64,000 nucleotides of DNA, taken from Methylobacillus glycogenes JCM 2850 (lineage in GTDB: Bacteria; Pseudomonadota; Gammaproteobacteria; Burkholderiales; Methylophilaceae). Of this stretch, positions 60,106-64,000 are shown piece by piece (within the stretch, counting starts at the first letter, position 1; each line of letters opens with the position of its first letter). The position numbers and the translations under genes were made by a program. The stretch spans positions 33,883 to 97,882 of the forward strand of contig NZ_BAMT01000011.1 of NCBI RefSeq assembly GCF_000617925.1, given 5' to 3'. Under the pieces are notes generated by a model, which did not search any database, was not told where the DNA came from, and saw only the letters and a list, made by a program, of their open reading frames with translations.

Positions 60106-63100
60106 ATGAAACGCACCGGTGAAGCCGCATTCGAAACCGCCATCGAGAAGGTATTGTTGGGCGAGGGCTACACCCTTGTTGACGCTAAAGGCTTTGACCG
60201 CGAGCGCGCCATCTTCCCCGATGAGGCGCTAGCCTTCATCCGTGCTACCCAAACCAAGGTGTGGGAAAAGCTGGAGGCGCTACACGGCGAACAGACCGGT
60301 GGGCGGGTGCTGGAATCACTGTGTAAATGGCTGGATACTCATGGCGCGCTGGCCACGTTGCGCCATGGCTTCAAGTGTTTTGGCAAGACGCTGCGAATTG
60401 CCTTTTTCCGCCCGGCCCACGGCCTGAATCCTGAGCTGGAGGCGCGTTACAGGGCAAATCGGCTGGGACTGACCCGCCAATTGCATTTCAGCCTGAAGTC
60501 TGAAAAGTCGCTGGACGTGGTGTTGTCGGTCAACGGTATTCCGGTGGTGACTCTGGAACTCAAGAATCCCTTGAGCGGCCAGACGGCGGCGAATGCCATC
60601 TACCAGTACCGCCACGACCGCGATCCGCGTGAACCAATCTTTGAGTTCACTAAGCGCGCGCTGGTGCACTTCGCTGTTGATACCGAAGAAGCGCACATGG
60701 CCACTCGTTTGTCCGGGACCTCCACCTATTTCCTGCCGTTCAATCGAGGTTTTAATGGTGGTGCGGGCAACCCGCCCGACCCGGACGCTCGCAACTACAA
60801 AACAGCGTATTTGTGGGAAGAGGTTCTACAGCGCGACAGTTTGCTTGACCTACTTGCCCGCTTTTTGCACCTGAACATTGAAGAAAAAGTCACAGATGAT
60901 GGCAAAAAGGTACGCAAGGAAAGCTTGGTCTTCCCGCGCTACCACCAGTTACAAGCAGTGCGCGAAATGGTTTCGGCTGCAGCCACCGAGGGGGCTGGAC
61001 ATAACTATCTGGTGGAGCATTCGGCTGGCAGTGGCAAGAGCAATACCATTGCCTGGCTGGCGCATCGCCTTTCCAGCTTGCATAACGAACGCGACGAGCG
61101 GCTGTTTGACAGCGTGGTAGTGATCACCGACCGCGTGGTGCTGGACCGTCAATTGCAGAACACCATCTACCAGTTTGATCACCGCCAGGGTGTGGTGCAA
61201 AAAATCGACGAAGACTCGCGCCAGCTCGCAGAGGCTCTTGAAGATGGCGTTCCGATCATCATTACCACGCTGCAGAAATTTCCATTCGTGTCTGGACAGC
61301 TAGCCAAGTTGAGCGAGGAGCGCGGCGAAGGCGGCAAGAGTCATTTACCAGCGCGCAAGTATGCGGTGATCATCGACGAGGCACACAGCTCGCAGTCGGG
61401 CGAGACAGCAACCGAACTCAAGGGCGTGCTGGGCGGTGCCGAGCTGCGCCGCAAGGCACAAGAGATGGCCGAGGAGGAAGACGAAGTCGAACTGGAGCGA
61501 CTGTTTCGCTCCATGGCCAAGAGGGGCCATCAACCGAACATGAGTTTCTTCGCCTTCACCGCTACGCCCAAGCACAAGACGCTGGCGATCTTCGGCCGCA
61601 ATGGCGAGCCATCCCACCGTTACACCATGCGCCAGGCTATTGAGGAGGGTTTCATCGAGGACGTGCTCAAAAGCTACGTTACCTACAAGACCTACTACAA
61701 GCTGATCAAGAAGGCCGAGGAAGACCCCAATGTTGAACGCAAGAAAGCCGCCAAGGCGCTGGCCCGCTTCATGCGCCTCCATCCGCACAACATCGGCCAG
61801 AAAACGGAGGTGATGGTCGAACACTTCCAACACTTCACTCGACACAAGATTGGCGGGCATGCCAAGGCGATGGTAGTGACTGGGTCAAGGCTGGAGGCCG
61901 TGCGCTATAAACAGGAGTTCGACCGCTACATCCAGGAGAAGGGCTATCCGATCAAGAGCTTGGTGGCATTCTCAGGCGCAGTGGAGGACGACAAGATTCC
62001 AGAGAAGTCGTACACAGAGGTTGAGATGAATGGTGGCCTAAAAGAGAAAGAGCTGCCCGACACCTTCGCCAAGCCGGATTTCCGCGTTCTGTTGGTGGCC
62101 GAGAAATACCAGACCGGCTTCGATCAGCCTTTGCTGCACACGATGTATGTGGACAAGCGCCTGGCGGGTATTCAGGCGGTGCAGACTCTGTCGCGCTTGA
62201 ACCGTACCCATCCGCTTAAGGACGACACTTTCGTGCTCGACTTTGTCAATGAGCCCGGCGAGATCCAGGAGTCTTTCCGCCAGTACTACGATGGCTCAGT
62301 CATGGGCGAGCAAGTCGATCCCGACAAGCTCTACGAGGTCAAAGCTGAGCTTGATGCGTCTGGCGTGTACCTGCAGACCGAGGTGGCTGAGTTCGCGCGC
62401 GTGTTTTTCGCGCCAAAGCGCCGCCAAAGTCTCAACGATCACAAGATGATGAACGCGATTCTCGATCAGGCAGTCGCGCGCTTCGTGCAGTTGCAGAACA
62501 CGGAGGAGGCAGAAGCCGAGCTTTGGCGCGGCAAACTACAAGCCTTTCGTAATCTTTACAGCTTCTTGAGTCAGGTGATCCCCTATCAAGACAGCGATTT
62601 GGAAAAACTCTTTACGTACCTGCGGCACCTCGCGTTGAAGCTGCCTAAGCGCAAGAGTGGGCCGGGCTATCAGTTCGACGAAGAAGTCGAACTCGATTAC
62701 TACCGCTTGCAGAAAATCAGCGAAGGCTCTATCAGTCTCAATGAGGGATATGCCAAACCGCTCGACGGCCCGCGAGATGTGGGATCAGGCATGGTGCGTG
62801 AGGAACCCGTTTCCCTGTCACGCCTGATCGACATCATCAATCAGCGCTTCGGCGGCGAATTGAATGATGCAGATCAATTGTTCTTTGATCAGATTGCCGA
62901 AGCCGCAAGCCAGAACGAGTCATTACAAAAGGCAGCGGGGGTCAACTCCCTCGACAAGTTCCAGCTCGTGTTTCGACAGGTCCTTGAGTCACTGTTCATC
63001 GAACGCATGGAGCTGAACGAAGAGCTGTTCACTGATTACATGGGCAAGCCAGAGATGCGGGAGCTGGTGTCCAAGTGGTTGGGTAGCCAAGTTTACGCTC

Positions 63101-63129
63101 GTCTTTCGGATAGGGCATCGCCGAGCTAA
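60106..63129 (+). CDS. hsdR: Type I restriction endonuclease subunit HsdR
   Basis: 1007 residues, intact, starting 3 bp after the HNH gene. N-terminal PD-(D/E)XK nuclease with Glu151-x-Lys153 in VVTLELKNPLSGQ. Then the SF2 translocase follows with Walker A EHSAGSGKSNTIAWL (about residues 304-318), VVITDRVVLD, the DEAH box IIDEAHSSQSGE (about 424), FFAFTATPKHKTL and EKYQTGFDQPLLHTMYVDK. The C-terminal helical region would contact HsdM/HsdS. It translocates DNA and cuts unmethylated targets. Confidence 0.95.
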   Translation: MKRTGEAAFETAIEKVLLGEGYTLVDAKGFDRERAIFPDEALAFIRATQTKVWEKLEALHGEQTGGRVLESLCKWLDTHGALATLRHGFKCFGKTLRIAFFRPAHGLNPELEARYRANRLGLTRQLHFSLKSEKSLDVVLSVNGIPVVTLELKNPLSGQTAANAIYQYRHDRDPREPIFEFTKRALVHFAVDTEEAHMATRLSGTSTYFLPFNRGFNGGAGNPPDPDARNYKTAYLWEEVLQRDSLLDLLARFLHLNIEEKVTDDGKKVRKESLVFPRYHQLQAVREMVSAAATEGAGHNYLVEHSAGSGKSNTIAWLAHRLSSLHNERDERLFDSVVVITDRVVLDRQLQNTIYQFDHRQGVVQKIDEDSRQLAEALEDGVPIIITTLQKFPFVSGQLAKLSEERGEGGKSHLPARKYAVIIDEAHSSQSGETATELKGVLGGAELRRKAQEMAEEEDEVELERLFRSMAKRGHQPNMSFFAFTATPKHKTLAIFGRNGEPSHRYTMRQAIEEGFIEDVLKSYVTYKTYYKLIKKAEEDPNVERKKAAKALARFMRLHPHNIGQKTEVMVEHFQHFTRHKIGGHAKAMVVTGSRLEAVRYKQEFDRYIQEKGYPIKSLVAFSGAVEDDKIPEKSYTEVEMNGGLKEKELPDTFAKPDFRVLLVAEKYQTGFDQPLLHTMYVDKRLAGIQAVQTLSRLNRTHPLKDDTFVLDFVNEPGEIQESFRQYYDGSVMGEQVDPDKLYEVKAELDASGVYLQTEVAEFARVFFAPKRRQSLNDHKMMNAILDQAVARFVQLQNTEEAEAELWRGKLQAFRNLYSFLSQVIPYQDSDLEKLFTYLRHLALKLPKRKSGPGYQFDEEVELDYYRLQKISEGSISLNEGYAKPLDGPRDVGSGMVREEPVSLSRLIDIINQRFGGELNDADQLFFDQIAEAASQNESLQKAAGVNSLDKFQLVFRQVLESLFIERMELNEELFTDYMGKPEMRELVSKWLGSQVYARLSDRASPS

Positions 63130-63208
63130 ATGTGCCGTGGAGTGAGCATGTTTTGGTAGAGATGAGTCGGGAGTAGTCTAGATATGTTTACGTTCTATGT
63201 TTATGTCA

Positions 63209-64000
63209 TCAGAGTTTATCCATGGTTGATGACGCACTGACAACTACACATCCGTTAATGCCGTTAATTTTCAAGACGCCCTCCTTGAACTTTGCGTGTT
63301 CCTGCGTCGAGCGAGTGCAATCCCAAAGAAAGCTGACGATTCGCGCATCCTGATATTTCGTATCAGCGCGGTAGAGTGAGGCATCTTCACCGATCTCGCC
63401 GATCAATACTGAGAATGACTTCTTTGTATCTTTCCGGTACTTAACCTCGATGATGGTATGTAATGAAGGCAGGTAGAGATCAATGCGCGGATTCTTCTGG
63501 CCTACGGGTGAGAGGTTTACTTCGTCTGCGATATTATTGAAGGTTGGCGCCAGTAGTATATACAGTAGATTCTGAACATGGTATTCGTTTTCAACCAGCC
63601 ATTTGACAGGCTTAGCTCCTCTCGTGCGTCCCTCATCCTCCCATGTCCATCGTTTCATGCCGACAGGTATATGCTCCAGAAAATTCAGTAGGTCATCAAG
63701 ACTCCAACCATTTGGAGGCACCACGCCCATATCCTGACTGACCTTATCGAATACGTAAATCATCAAGCTCAAGAGCGCTGTTGAAGTGTTTGCTTGCGCC
63801 AGTGCTCGGAACTCGGCCATGAAACGGTTAATTAGAGAAAGACGAATCTGGTGATCATCAATCCGCCGAATCTTCTGATAGTGGAGAAATAGAGGTATGC
63901 ATGCTGTTTCATGAACGGCGGAGTCGTTACTACGGATATATGCCGCAATATCCTTTTCGAAGAGATTAAAATGATCGCTCGTGACCTGTTGAGCTAGAAA
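63209..64000 (-). CDS. PD-(D/E)XK nuclease-domain protein, C-terminal part (continues past window)
   Basis: The frame is open from the stop at 63209 to the window edge, 263 codons. The first internal ATG is at 63820, but the 60 upstream codons (FLAQQVTSDHFNLFEKDIAAYI...) look coding, so the true start lies outside. Near the C-terminus DLYLPSLHTIIEVKYRKDTK gives the D-x(n)-E-V-K pattern of restriction-fold nucleases, followed by a strand-helix pattern to VVVSASSTMDKL. No named family is recognised. It is opposite in orientation to the hsd operon and is probably another cargo defence gene. Confidence 0.65.
   Translation of the reverse strand, partial: FLAQQVTSDHFNLFEKDIAAYIRSNDSAVHETACIPLFLHYQKIRRIDDHQIRLSLINRFMAEFRALAQANTSTALLSLMIYVFDKVSQDMGVVPPNGWSLDDLLNFLEHIPVGMKRWTWEDEGRTRGAKPVKWLVENEYHVQNLLYILLAPTFNNIADEVNLSPVGQKNPRIDLYLPSLHTIIEVKYRKDTKKSFSVLIGEIGEDASLYRADTKYQDARIVSFLWDCTRSTQEHAKFKEGVLKINGINGCVVVSASSTMDKL

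Larger units (their letters stand above)
46023..64000 (+). mobile_element. Tn7-like transposon (at least 18 kb, right end outside window) with defence cargo
   Basis: Bounded on the left by the repeats at 46023-46090. The core is a regulator gene, tnsA, tnsB, tnsC, two tniQ/tnsD-like genes and one unknown gene, all on the plus strand with overlapping starts and stops. The order matches the tniC-tniA-tniB-tniD-tniE backbone known from Tn6022/AbaR-type elements. Cargo seen so far: a two-gene minus-strand unit at the left, an orphan antitoxin, a type I restriction-modification operon with a Septu-like pair, and a nuclease-like gene. No inverted copy of the WTTGCAAT-N9-GATT repeats was seen to the right, so the far end lies beyond 64000. 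Confidence 0.8.

Noticed and set aside
46023..64000. CRISPR-associated Tn7-like transposon
   Set aside because: No cas gene and no regularly spaced repeat array were seen; the only tandem repeats are the three adjoining end sites without spacers.

Overview
The window looks like a chromosomal segment of a betaproteobacterial methylotroph, most likely a member of the Methylophilaceae. This is an inference from a lanthanide-type methanol dehydrogenase (xoxF), a YdeP/FDH4-type formate dehydrogenase, a nitrate-assimilation cluster, dusB-fis, hemF and the general gene repertoire. No rRNA, tRNA or CRISPR array was seen.

Layout. 1-5.1 kb: nitrate uptake on the minus strand (nasR, then nrtA, nrtB, nrtD and a porin-like gene). 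A sigma-54 promoter, NtrC-like dyads and a leader with a strong intrinsic terminator sit between nasR and nrtA, which is the architecture expected for NasR (NIT-ANTAR) antitermination. 5.3-18.8 kb: an ABC exporter, a CstA/YbdD carbon-starvation transporter pair, a MocR regulator, the formate dehydrogenase with a small winged-helix partner, lgt, ilvD, a sugar-phosphate mutarotase and a cytochrome c. 18.85-22.9 kb: a sigma-54 activator divergent from xoxF, with a near-perfect sigma-54 promoter in front of xoxF. 23-45.9 kb: a degraded ORF with a repeat-like tail, an amino-acid permease, hemF, tsaC, purD, purH, fis, dusB, a chemoreceptor, a CinA-like protein, bfd, polA, a LOG protein, thrB, uvrD, a candidate small RNA, and groEL/groES with a heat-shock promoter and CIRCE.

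46.02 kb to the window end: a Tn7-like transposon. Its left end (three tandem 21-bp repeats behind a 5'-TGT) lies about 20 bp upstream of the groESL sigma-32 promoter. It carries a regulator pair, TnsA, TnsB, TnsC, two TniQ/TnsD-like proteins and an unknown partner gene. An orphan MazE-like antitoxin follows, then a defence operon in which a Septu-like ATPase/HNH pair (PtuA/PtuB) sits between hsdS and hsdR of a type I restriction-modification system. A PD-(D/E)XK-type gene runs off the right edge. The right end of the transposon is not in the window, so the element is at least 18 kb.

Assembly quality. At least 19 reading-frame breaks occur in otherwise intact genes, including groES, groEL, purD, tsaC and uvrD. 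Every one is repaired by restoring a single base, usually in a short homopolymer run. I treat these as sequencing deletions rather than pseudogenes and give the full gene span in each entry.
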